Assembly (NCBI GenBank): GCA_027307235.1 | Contig: DAHUXH010000013.1 | Location: 248,001 to 312,000, forward strand | Length of the DNA: 64,000 bases | Direction of reading: 5' to 3' | Origin: Vulcanimicrobiota bacterium | GTDB lineage: Bacteria; Vulcanimicrobiota; Vulcanimicrobiia; Vulcanimicrobiales; Vulcanimicrobiaceae | Part shown: positions 8,268 to 16,403 of the stretch, one piece after another | How the letters are laid out: each line of letters opens with the position of its first letter | Numbering within the stretch: the first letter of the stretch is position 1 | Notes under the pieces: model-generated | Database searches by the model: none | What the model was told of the DNA's origin: nothing | What the model saw: only the letters and a program-made list of their open reading frames with translations | Made by a program: the position numbers and the translations under genes

Positions 8268-8565
8268 ACCCGCCGGCATGTTTTCCGCCGGGGTCATGGT
8301 GCGTCCAGTGGACGACCGGGAGCCGGCCGGGATCGTGGACCATCTCGCCGCGAACCTCAATGTGATCCCCCGGCGCCACCGGGACCTTCGGCGCAATCGC
8401 AACGTTGTCGACGACCTCGACGGGCCCGGCACTGGTCTGCGCGTCGAAGGCCTCATGCTGCGCGTGCGTGCGTGAGCCGTAGAAGAAGTGGGGCGTCGTC
8501 AGCACGGTCGCGGGAAAATCGACCTGCGCAGCCGATCGAGCATGATAGGCGGCGTTCACATCCAT
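8233..8565 (-). CDS. DUF3465-like protein
   Basis: A 110-residue protein whose C-terminal half (VEVVDNVAIAPKVPVAPGD, then VHWTHHDPGGKHAGGFI) resembles DUF3465, a small OB-like family of unknown function usually found in exported proteins. No signal peptide is seen here, so the protein may be cytoplasmic or the start may be wrong. It is alone on its strand, convergent with the deacetylase and overlapping it by 35 bp. The family assignment is from memory of the motif. Confidence 0.7.
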   Translation of the reverse strand: MDVNAAYHARSAAQVDFPATVLTTPHFFYGSRTHAQHEAFDAQTSAGPVEVVDNVAIAPKVPVAPGDHIEVRGEMVHDPGRLPVVHWTHHDPGGKHAGGFIRLADGRTYA

Positions 8566-8656
8566 CGGGCACCTTGCCTTTCCGCGCCTCTTTCACGCGC
8601 GGCGGCTCGTTTGACAAGAGGCGCGGCGGTCGTTCGCGAATGCAGCATCACCTCGC

Positions 8657-9187
8657 ATGCAGATGATTCGCACGGAGCGTCTTTCGCTGGTCCCGGTGAC
8701 ACCGAATAACTCCGACGTGCTGTGGCGCGTATTACAGGAGCCGGATCTTCGCGAGTTTCAGGACCTCCCCGAGGTCAATGCCTTGCGTTTCCGCGAGATG
8801 GTCGCCGAGCGCCCCAGGGAACTGCGGCCGGGCGCCTACGGACGATTTGAGTGGATCATCTATGCCGACGGCCACGACGAACCGATCGGGTGGCTCTCCC
8901 TGCGGGTCTCCGATCGCACCAAGCGCCGCGGTGAGATCGGCTACAGCATCGTGCGCCAACACCGTAAGCGCGGCTATGCCACCGAAGCGGTGACGGCGCT
9001 GATCGCCGAAAGCGCCGGCCGCGCGCACATCAAGCAGTTGCGCGCGTACTGCGTTCCCGACAACGACTCGTCGCGCACGGTGTTGCGCAAACTGGGCTTC
9101 GTCGAAGAGGGCATCTTACCCAAAGGGGCGACGGTCAACGGCCTTCCGGTGGACGTGATCGGGCACGTGCTCGACGTGCGCGGCTGA
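8657..9187 (+). CDS. GNAT-family N-acetyltransferase (RimJ/RimL type)
   Basis: Transfers acetyl from acetyl-CoA to an amino group; the substrate is unknown. The 176-residue protein starts with the typical IRTERLSLVPVTPNN and has the acetyl-CoA loop RQHRKRGYATEA at about residues 101-112, then NDSSRTVLRKLGFVEEG. Its stop (TGA 9185-9187) shares a base with the ATG of the next gene, so it is coupled to the nuclease/helicase. Confidence 0.88.
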   Translation: MQMIRTERLSLVPVTPNNSDVLWRVLQEPDLREFQDLPEVNALRFREMVAERPRELRPGAYGRFEWIIYADGHDEPIGWLSLRVSDRTKRRGEIGYSIVRQHRKRGYATEAVTALIAESAGRAHIKQLRAYCVPDNDSSRTVLRKLGFVEEGILPKGATVNGLPVDVIGHVLDVRG

Positions 9188-12100
9188 TGCAGCGCATCGG
9201 CGAGCGGTGGGTCTTTTCGATCAGCGACGTCAACGATTTTCTCGCATGCGAGCATCTCGTTGAGTTGGAACGCGGCGTCGCCCATGGCGAACTCGCTGCA
9301 CCGGAACTTGACGACGCGACGCGCTTGATTCGCGAGAAAGGCGAACTTCACGAACGCGCGTATTTCGAACGGCTGCGCGCCGCAATCGGGGATGCCGGAA
9401 TTGCCGATCTCTCGGCGCATGCTCCGCGTTCGATCGACGACATGCAGGCGGCGCAGCGGGAGACGCTCGATGCGATGCGGCGCGGCACGCGCATCATCTA
9501 TCAAGCCGCGGTGTTCGACGGTGCGTTCTACGGTCGCGTGGACTTCTTGCGCCGGATCGACGTTCCGAGTGAAGAATGGTCGTGGAGTTACGAGGTGCTC
9601 GACACCAAGCTCGCGCTGTCGACCAAGCCGGCGTATCTGGTGCAGCTGTGCCATTACAGCGAACAAGTGTCGCGGTTGCAAGGACGCGCGCCTGAACACG
9701 GGTACGTCGTCCTCGGCAATGCGAGCGAACGGCGCTTTCGCATCGAGGACTATTCCGCCTACTACCGCCACGCGAGGCAGACATTTCTTGACGCGTTCGC
9801 CGCGAACCGGGCGACCTATCCGTCCGAATGCGCGCAATGCCGCCTCTGCCGGTGGGAGGAGCATTGTTCGCGCCGTCGTGATGACGACGATCATTTGAGC
9901 ATCGTCGCCTTCATGCGCAACGACCAGATCGAAAAACTCGAGGGCGCTGGGATCGCGACCGTCGCGGCCCTCGCGCGCGCGAGCGACGAGCAACGCCCGC
10001 ACGGCGTGCGGCCGGAAACCTTCGCAACGCTGCGTGCCCAAGCGGCGCTGCAGCACCGCCAGCGCACCATCTTCACCGCGACCGGCGAGCGCCGGTATTT
10101 TTACGAGTTCTTGGATCGCAACGCGCGTGCCGGTTTTGAGGCGATGCCGTTGCCCGACCCCGGCGACGTGTTTTTCGACATGGAAGGCGATCCGCTGTAC
10201 TCACCCGAGCACGGCTTGGAATATCTCTTCGGTGTCTATCTGCCGCACGAAGACAGCTATCGCGCGTTTTGGGCGCGCAGCGAACGCGAGGAGCGCGCGG
10301 CCTTCGAGGCGTTTGTCGATTTCATCGTGGCGCGCCGCGCCCGCTTTGCGAACTTGCACATCTATCATTACGCGCCGTACGAACAGACGGCGTTGCGCCG
10401 CTTGATGGGCGTCTACGGCACGCGCGAGCGCGAGATCGACGAACTCTTGGCCGAGCGCGTCTTCGTCGACCTGTACGCGGTTACGAGACAAGCGCTGCGC
10501 ATCTCGCAGCCGCGCTACTCTATTAAACAACTCGAGCCGTTCTACGGCATGACCCGCGCGACCAACGTCCGCCGCGGCGACGATTCGATCGTGATGTTCG
10601 AGACCTGGCTTTCGAGCGGTGACGATGCGATCCTCGACGACATCGAACGCTACAACCGCGACGACTGCCGCTCGACGTATCTCCTGCGCGAATGGCTGCT
10701 GGAACGCCGCGCCGAGCGGGAGCGCACGACGGCCGGCGACCCGCTGCTGTGGCGCGCGCCGGGAAGAGCCGTCGAAACCAGCGAGGCGAACGAGCCCGAC
10801 ACGATCGCGGAACGTCTGCTCGCGGGGATTGCCCCGCCGCTCTCGCTGCCGGCGTTTCGGGGCGCGGCCGACGACGTGCGCGCGCGCTGGCTGCTCGGGC
10901 ATCTGCTCGAATATCACCGGCGCGAGGCGAAACCCAACTGGTGGAAGCTCTTCGATCGCTATGAGAATCGCGATCGGCTCATCGAATTTGACCACGAGGC
11001 GATCGGCGGATTGCGCCTGCGCACCGACATCGCGCCGGCGAAACTCAGCTCGAGCGACCGCAACTTCGTGTACACGTACGAATTTCCCGAACAGCAGCAC
11101 CATCTGGGCACCTCCACGCCGCATAGTCCCGACCACGAGCGGGCCGCCGGCAAGATCGTGGAGATCGATACGGAGCGCAATCTCGTGCGCGTGAAGCTGC
11201 ACCGCGACATCAAGCCGGACGAGCTACGCGCGCTCATTCCCGGTGGTCCGCTTCAGGTCAACGTCCAGCGCGCCGCTTTGCGCCGGATCGCGCAATCGTT
11301 GCTCGACGGGCGGCTGGCGAGCGATGCGCCGGCAACGCGCGACCTGCTCCTAGCGCATGCGCCGCGCCTGCGCGAGCGCCGCGTGGGCGCGCGCATACAA
11401 CCCGAAGCGGTGACGGCGCAGGCGCTTGCGGATCTCGTCTTCGCATTGGATGACAGCATCGTGTTCATCCAAGGACCGCCGGGTTCGGGAAAGAGCACCA
11501 TGGGCGCCGCGATGATCGTGTCGTTGCTGGCCGCAAAGAAGCGCGTGGGTATCCTCGCCAGCAGCCACCGCGCGATTCACAACCTTCTGGACAAGATCGA
11601 AAGCGAGGCGATGGCACGCGGTGTTCATTTCACGGGGCTGAAGAAGTCCCGTGACGGCAGCGAAGAATCATGCTACCGCTCGCGCCATGAACACGCCATG
11701 ATCGAGTCAGATGACGATAACGCCATGTTCACAAACCGCGCGCACGATCTCGCGGCCGGGACGGCGTGGTTGTTCGCGCGTGAGGAACTTGCCGGCAGCT
11801 ACGACTATCTGGTGATCGACGAAGCCGGTCAACTCTCACTGGCCGATGCGCTCGCGTGTTCGCTCGCCGCGCGCAACGTGGTGTTGCTCGGCGACCCGCT
11901 GCAACTCGCCCAAGTCTCTCGCGGATCGCATCCGGTCGGCACGGATCTTTCCGTGCTCGAACATCTCCTGGGCGACCACGCGACGGTTCCGCCCGAGCGG
12001 GGCGTCTTTCTCGACGTGTCGCATCGCATGCACCCGCAGATGTGCCGTTTTATCTCGCATGTCGTCTACGACGACCGGCTGCACGCCGCTCCGGCCACTC

Positions 12101-12654
12101 AACGCAATCGCGTGGCCTCGCCGGGCTTGAACGGATCGGGACTGCGCTATCTGCCGGTCGAGCATCGCGGCAACGTGCGCTCGTCCGTGCAAGAAGCGGC
12201 GGCAATCGCGCGCGAGATTGCGCAACTCGTCGGCGGCCGGGTGACGCTGCGCGACGCGCCCGAACGGCCAATGACCCAACACGACGTGCTGGTGCTTTCG
12301 CCATATAATGCGCAGTGCGCCGTGCTGCGCGCCCACCTGGCGAATGCCGGACTGAGCGACGTTCGCGTCGGCACCGTCGACAAGTTTCAGGGTCAGGAAG
12401 CGGCGGTCGTGTTCTATTCGATGGCGACGTCGAGCGGTGACGATCTCCCGCGCAATCTCGAATTTCTCTTTGAGAAGAACCGCTTCAATGTCGCGCTCTC
12501 GCGTGCGCAGTGCATGACCGTTCTCGTGTGCTCACCGCGCCTGCTCGACGTCGATTGCCGCCATCCCGAGCAGATGGCGCTCGTGAATCTGGTCTGCGCC
12601 TACGTCGAGGCGTCGGGCCACTCGATCGACACGTCGGCGGCCGCGTACCCGTAG
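9187..12654 (+). CDS. TM0106-family RecB-like nuclease fused to an SF1 helicase
   Basis: A 1155-residue fusion likely to process DNA ends or structured nucleic acid. The N-terminal RecB/Cas4-like PD-(D/E)xK domain has the active-site line GRVDFLRR...YEVLDTK, followed by a cysteine group (ECAQCRLCRWEEHC, about 213-226) typical of an iron-sulfur nuclease. A RNase H-like exonuclease domain follows, starting DVFFDMEGDP at about 327. The C-terminal half is a Dna2/Upf1-type helicase: Walker A GPPGSGKST at 763-771, motif II DEAG at 878-881, and late motifs TVDKFQGQE and NVALSRA. The start is coupled to the acetyltransferase; the 3' end overlaps the convergent Nudix gene by 55 bp. The family is known but its role is not well established, and no cas genes are nearby. 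Confidence 0.9.
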   Translation: MQRIGERWVFSISDVNDFLACEHLVELERGVAHGELAAPELDDATRLIREKGELHERAYFERLRAAIGDAGIADLSAHAPRSIDDMQAAQRETLDAMRRGTRIIYQAAVFDGAFYGRVDFLRRIDVPSEEWSWSYEVLDTKLALSTKPAYLVQLCHYSEQVSRLQGRAPEHGYVVLGNASERRFRIEDYSAYYRHARQTFLDAFAANRATYPSECAQCRLCRWEEHCSRRRDDDDHLSIVAFMRNDQIEKLEGAGIATVAALARASDEQRPHGVRPETFATLRAQAALQHRQRTIFTATGERRYFYEFLDRNARAGFEAMPLPDPGDVFFDMEGDPLYSPEHGLEYLFGVYLPHEDSYRAFWARSEREERAAFEAFVDFIVARRARFANLHIYHYAPYEQTALRRLMGVYGTREREIDELLAERVFVDLYAVTRQALRISQPRYSIKQLEPFYGMTRATNVRRGDDSIVMFETWLSSGDDAILDDIERYNRDDCRSTYLLREWLLERRAERERTTAGDPLLWRAPGRAVETSEANEPDTIAERLLAGIAPPLSLPAFRGAADDVRARWLLGHLLEYHRREAKPNWWKLFDRYENRDRLIEFDHEAIGGLRLRTDIAPAKLSSSDRNFVYTYEFPEQQHHLGTSTPHSPDHERAAGKIVEIDTERNLVRVKLHRDIKPDELRALIPGGPLQVNVQRAALRRIAQSLLDGRLASDAPATRDLLLAHAPRLRERRVGARIQPEAVTAQALADLVFALDDSIVFIQGPPGSGKSTMGAAMIVSLLAAKKRVGILASSHRAIHNLLDKIESEAMARGVHFTGLKKSRDGSEESCYRSRHEHAMIESDDDNAMFTNRAHDLAAGTAWLFAREELAGSYDYLVIDEAGQLSLADALACSLAARNVVLLGDPLQLAQVSRGSHPVGTDLSVLEHLLGDHATVPPERGVFLDVSHRMHPQMCRFISHVVYDDRLHAAPATQRNRVASPGLNGSGLRYLPVEHRGNVRSSVQEAAAIAREIAQLVGGRVTLRDAPERPMTQHDVLVLSPYNAQCAVLRAHLANAGLSDVRVGTVDKFQGQEAAVVFYSMATSSGDDLPRNLEFLFEKNRFNVALSRAQCMTVLVCSPRLLDVDCRHPEQMALVNLVCAYVEASGHSIDTSAAAYP

Positions 12655-13061
12655 TACCGGTGTCCGCCGTCGGCCAGGTGATCGCGCAGCGGCTCGCGCA
12701 CGACCCGCGCCATCGCAAGGTGCTCGACTTGCTCGGCTGAAAAAAATCCGACATCGGCGATGTGATCGACGTCGTGCGGCATACGAGGCTCGCCTGCCGC
12801 TTCGACCGCGAAGGTAAAATTCGTGAAGTGAACGTCGCCGTCGTACGACTCGCTCACGTAGAGCAACTTCCCAACGCTCGCGTTCAGTGCGACTTCCTCG
12901 CGAAATTCGCGCACCAGCGCGTCGCGCAACAGTTCGCCCGGCTCTTGACGCCCGCCCGGGAGATTCCAGAGCGGCGTCGCGCGACCGGCATAGTGCGAGG
13001 CGACCAAGAGAATCTCGCCGCTGCGAACGAGCAGACCGGTGACCAGATGGATGCGCGTCAT
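12600..13061 (-). CDS. Nudix hydrolase
   Basis: Hydrolyses a nucleoside diphosphate linked to another group; the substrate is unknown. The 153-residue product has a complete Nudix box from G37: G-x5-E43-x7-R51-E52-F-x-E55-E56-V. The start at 13061 overlaps the upstream glycosyltransferase stop by 4 bp (ATGA), making it the last gene of a three-gene coupled operon, so a nucleotide-sugar-related substrate is plausible. A longer frame reading back into the glycosyltransferase is not used. Confidence 0.9.
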   Translation of the reverse strand: MTRIHLVTGLLVRSGEILLVASHYAGRATPLWNLPGGRQEPGELLRDALVREFREEVALNASVGKLLYVSESYDGDVHFTNFTFAVEAAGEPRMPHDVDHIADVGFFSAEQVEHLAMARVVREPLRDHLADGGHRYYGYAAADVSIEWPDAST

Positions 13062-14101
13062 CGGTGACCGCTCTCGGCGACGACGCGCTCGAAGACCGTG
13101 AGCGTCGCGTCCGCAGTCTTGCGCCAGGTCATGCCGGCGGCGCGTTCGCGGCCGCGCGTGCGCAACTGGGATGCGAGCGCGGGGTCGTCGAGGATGCGCG
13201 CGATCGCGGCGGCAAGTGCGGGCGCATCGTCGATCGGCGCGTAGAGCGCGGCGTCGCCGCCCGCTTCGACCAGCGCATCGGCCGTCGATGCCACCACGGG
13301 AGCGCTGTTGCTCATCGCCTCTAACACGGGCAGTCCGAAACCTTCGTAGCGTGAGGGCATCGCGAAGACGGCGCAATCCCGGTAGAGCTGCGCGAGCGTG
13401 TCGTCATCGACGAATCCGAGCGCATCGATCTCGACGTCGTCCGCATAGGGAATCTGCTGCGAGATGCGTCCGGCGATGACGAGTCGCACGTCGGTGCGCC
13501 GCAACTGCTGCATGGCCGCGATCAGGGTGTCGATCCCCTTGCGTGGATCGGTCTCCCCAACGAAGAGGACGTATTGCCCAAAGGACGTCGTGTCGACCGC
13601 GCTCCGCACCCACGTCTTGGCCGGAGCAACGCCGAGCGCGATGGGTTCGATACGTTCGGGTGCGATCGAGAGAAAGCGCGCGAGTTCCCGGCGCGCCGCG
13701 TTGCTGTCGGTGATGAGCGCTTCGCAGCGGCGCGCGGCATTGAGGTAGGTGAGCTTCTCGGTGTCAGGATACTCCGCGCGCACGAACGGCATCGCATCGT
13801 GCAACGTTGCGATCGACGGCAGCGTGAAGTTCGTCCAACTCGGGCCGTTGAATGGAAACCAGAGCGCGTCGAGTCCGGCTCGCGCGTAGCGCGCGCGCGA
13901 ACGAATCTCATACGGCCGGTTGTGGAGTTCGCGCCGGTAGCGAGGGCCGGCCGTCCACGTGTGCCATTCTGGAACGATCAAGACCGGTTCGATGCGATCG
14001 CGAAAGTGTTCGGCCCACGCATCGAGCAGCGCGCGTACGTAGCGCCCGATGCCGCGACGATCGCCCGGAAGATTCCAAGCGTCCACGCCCATGCGAATCA
14101 T
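13058..14101 (-). CDS. GT4-family glycosyltransferase
   Basis: Retaining GT-B glycosyltransferase that moves a sugar from a nucleotide donor to a surface polysaccharide or lipid carrier. The 347-residue product has the N-terminal MGVDAWNLPGDRRGIGRYVRAL, the domain-linker motif VGETDPRKGIDTLI and the donor-site motif MPSRYEGFGLPVLEAM. The start at 14101 is fixed by the 4-bp ATGA overlap with the upstream gene; an alternative start 150 bp upstream lies inside that gene. It is clearly related to its neighbour, suggesting an old tandem duplication. Confidence 0.92.
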   Translation of the reverse strand: MIRMGVDAWNLPGDRRGIGRYVRALLDAWAEHFRDRIEPVLIVPEWHTWTAGPRYRRELHNRPYEIRSRARYARAGLDALWFPFNGPSWTNFTLPSIATLHDAMPFVRAEYPDTEKLTYLNAARRCEALITDSNAARRELARFLSIAPERIEPIALGVAPAKTWVRSAVDTTSFGQYVLFVGETDPRKGIDTLIAAMQQLRRTDVRLVIAGRISQQIPYADDVEIDALGFVDDDTLAQLYRDCAVFAMPSRYEGFGLPVLEAMSNSAPVVASTADALVEAGGDAALYAPIDDAPALAAAIARILDDPALASQLRTRGRERAAGMTWRKTADATLTVFERVVAESGHR

Positions 14102-15147
14102 GATGCGCGCTCGGTGACGACGCGCACGAACACATCGAGGTGTTCCTGCACCGACCGCTCCCACTGAAACTTGCGAACGTTCGCACTGCCGCGTTCGAGC
14201 AAACGCTGACGCAATGCGGGATCGGCGGCGACGCGCGCGAGCGCGTTCGCCCATCCGGCCACGTCATGCGGTGCAACGTAGAGCGCGGCGTCGCCGCCGA
14301 CTTCGGGGAGTGAACTCGCGTCGGCTGCCACGACCGGTGTGCCGCAGGCCATCGCCTCCAGCACCGGCATGCCGAAGCCCTCGTAGGTGGACGGAAACGC
14401 GAATGCCGTGGCTGCGCGATACAGTTGAGGGAGGCGATCGCTATGAATGCCGCGCAGTCCGATGACGTCGTCGGGAACGTGATCGCTCGATACGACGACA
14501 AGTTCGACGTCGCGCTGCGGGAATGCGGCACGCCACGCCTCGACCAACGTCGGCAGATTCTTGCGCGGTTCGTACGACCCGATGTAGAGCACGAACGGCT
14601 TTCCGTTCACTTCCGGCGGGCGCCAGGTGACCGGCCCCATGGTGAATTCGGCATCGACGCCGTGATGGATCACGTCGACGCGGTCGGGATGGATGCCGAA
14701 CGCATCGACGATCTCGCTTTTCCCGAAGTGCGAGACCGCGATGAAGCGCGTCGCGGTCGCCACCGTGCGCAAAAAGGGCCGCTGCTCGTGGTCCCGCCGC
14801 CGCGGATCGTGGCTGGGCAGACGAAACGGCGCCGCGTCGTGAACGGTCGCCACGCTTGGGCCCCGGGTGTCGAAAAACGTTCCATTGGCCGGATTCCACA
14901 CCAGGTCCGTGTCGCGCGGCACCGATGCGGTCACACAAAAACGGTCCGATTGAAGGGCTTCGGTGAGCGCGCGGCGCTGCGTGAAGGCGAAGGGACCGCG
15001 AACCAGCATCGTGAGGTCCACGTCGTCGCGCGTCGCCAGGCGGCGCACGATGGCGCGCGTGTACCTGCCGATCCCGCGCAGATCGTACGGGAGGTCGCGC
15101 GCATCGAGTGCGAGGCGTATTGGTCGCTGCAGCGAAGCGGCGGACAT
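14098..15147 (-). CDS. GT4-family glycosyltransferase
   Basis: Second GT-B, family 4 enzyme (349 residues) and the first gene of the minus-strand operon. Motifs are LALDARDLPYDLRGIGRYTRAI at the start (glycine loop), HDAAPFRLP, YIGSYEPRKNLPTLVEAW in the second domain and FPSTYEGFGMPVLEAMACGTPVV, the donor-binding EX7E-type region. It starts at 15147, where CATG gives a start codon on both strands; the plus-strand frame there begins with a glycosyltransferase-like remnant. It probably builds the same glycan as the next gene. Confidence 0.92.
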   Translation of the reverse strand: MSAASLQRPIRLALDARDLPYDLRGIGRYTRAIVRRLATRDDVDLTMLVRGPFAFTQRRALTEALQSDRFCVTASVPRDTDLVWNPANGTFFDTRGPSVATVHDAAPFRLPSHDPRRRDHEQRPFLRTVATATRFIAVSHFGKSEIVDAFGIHPDRVDVIHHGVDAEFTMGPVTWRPPEVNGKPFVLYIGSYEPRKNLPTLVEAWRAAFPQRDVELVVVSSDHVPDDVIGLRGIHSDRLPQLYRAATAFAFPSTYEGFGMPVLEAMACGTPVVAADASSLPEVGGDAALYVAPHDVAGWANALARVAADPALRQRLLERGSANVRKFQWERSVQEHLDVFVRVVTERAS

Positions 15148-15712
15148 GACCCTACGGATCGCCGTTGACGGTCGTCATCTCCTGCGTGACCGCCCGGGAA
15201 TGGGTGCCTCTATGCGCGCGCCACTTCGCGCATCCCAAGCGAGCGGCGGTCGTCTGGAACGTCGCACCGCATCGACGACCACGCTGCACCATCACGCCGA
15301 AATACCGCCTTCTATTCTCACTTCTGCGCCAACACATCACCTCTCGTGGGCTTTGGGGCCTGGGGACGTCGTGGTGTCCGTACCCTCCGGCTTCCATTTT
15401 CAGAAGAGGCAAGGGTTCGAGTGGGACTCGTATGACGTCTACGACGGGACGAGAAACCTGTTTTATATCGCTCTCGGTAACAACCCCAACTTGCAACCCT
15501 TAGCGCATGAGAAGAAAAGGTTGTTTGTGGGGGGAGTCGTTGGGACAATCTATTTCTTTCCCGACGGGAACGTGAGTGATATCGTGCTGCAGCCGCCATG
15601 CGGCCAAGACGGATACGCGTGGTTTAGTCGCGTCGGCAACGATCATTCGGCGCTGCCTGCCATGGTTTCAATTGCCCGCAGTTTACGATGCGTGACCAAG
15701 CGGCGGACGTAG
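15146..15712 (+). CDS. Hypothetical chimeric frame starting like a glycosyltransferase
   Basis: The first 20 or so residues (LRIAVDGRHLLRDRPGMG) match the GT4 start seen in the two neighbouring genes (VDAWNLPGDRRGIG, LDARDLPYDLRGIG). The rest does not continue as a glycosyltransferase: a low-complexity stretch is followed by an unrelated part (GDVVVSVPSGFHF onward) with lower GC. It may be a decayed third glycosyltransferase joined to another remnant, or a small real gene starting further downstream. No ribosome binding site supports the ATG. Treat as uncertain. Confidence 0.35.
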   Translation: MTLRIAVDGRHLLRDRPGMGASMRAPLRASQASGGRLERRTASTTTLHHHAEIPPSILTSAPTHHLSWALGPGDVVVSVPSGFHFQKRQGFEWDSYDVYDGTRNLFYIALGNNPNLQPLAHEKKRLFVGGVVGTIYFFPDGNVSDIVLQPPCGQDGYAWFSRVGNDHSALPAMVSIARSLRCVTKRRT

Positions 15713-15816
15713 CTCGCCGGAAGCCATCAGACCCATTCAACGAGGAGTGCGGGCATGACTAGCGACGGTATTGAAAGTCGTAAAAATAGGCTTGGGTTCG
15801 CTGACGCGGTTGCAGA

Positions 15817-16356
15817 GTGAGTGAAGTGGATGCGATCATAAGAAAAAAAACGCGTCTCTGTTTCCTTCTAGCGCTTGCAATCGGTGCGCTGTTGGCATCT
15901 TGCGCGCGGTCGGGTTCGCCGCAAGTGCTGTGGTCATTCGACGTTCAAGAGGAAAACGCTCATGTGGAACTTACCGTTAACGGAAAGTCATTCGTCGAGC
16001 GGATTTGGGTTGCTGGACGCCTCGCAAAAATTGCTGTTGGTGATGCCAAGTTCGAGCGCTACCCTGAAGATCCATTAAGGTCGCTTGCATCGTCGGTCAA
16101 GAAGAAAGTCATTTACGCATCATCCGTGCCATCGTTGGCGGAGGCCGCAGCGGAGCTTCATTGCGGCGCCATGGTGCCTATGCTCAGCTGGGATGACGAA
16201 TTGAAACGTAGCGCCTCCGAGCGGCTCTTTATCAAGCATGCCGCGAAGTATCGAACGTGCATAGTGCAATCTAATAAACATGGAAGCGGCTGGCGGAAGG
16301 GATTTTTTATCGTTCGTTCTGACCTCGATGGTATTACCGTCATTTCGATTCCATAA
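15817..16356 (+). CDS. Putative lipoprotein of unknown function
   Basis: A 179-residue protein with a basic N-terminus, hydrophobic segment (about 13-28) and lipobox LASC with the cysteine at residue 29, so probably a membrane lipoprotein. The rest matches nothing I know; two later cysteines (in ELHCGAM and YRTCIVQ) could pair. Codon use is less GC-rich than neighbouring genes, which hints at acquisition. The start is GTG at 15817, with no convincing ribosome binding site. It converges on the secretin gene. Confidence 0.6.
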   Translation: MSEVDAIIRKKTRLCFLLALAIGALLASCARSGSPQVLWSFDVQEENAHVELTVNGKSFVERIWVAGRLAKIAVGDAKFERYPEDPLRSLASSVKKKVIYASSVPSLAEAAAELHCGAMVPMLSWDDELKRSASERLFIKHAAKYRTCIVQSNKHGSGWRKGFFIVRSDLDGITVISIP

Positions 16357-16403
16357 CCTGAAGTGACAGCGCTGACGTTCATGAGGTGGCCCCTCGAACG
16401 CAC

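Noticed and set aside
9187-12654. CRISPR-associated Cas4 or a defence island
   Set aside because: The Cas4-like domain is part of a known nuclease/helicase fusion and no other defence gene is adjacent.
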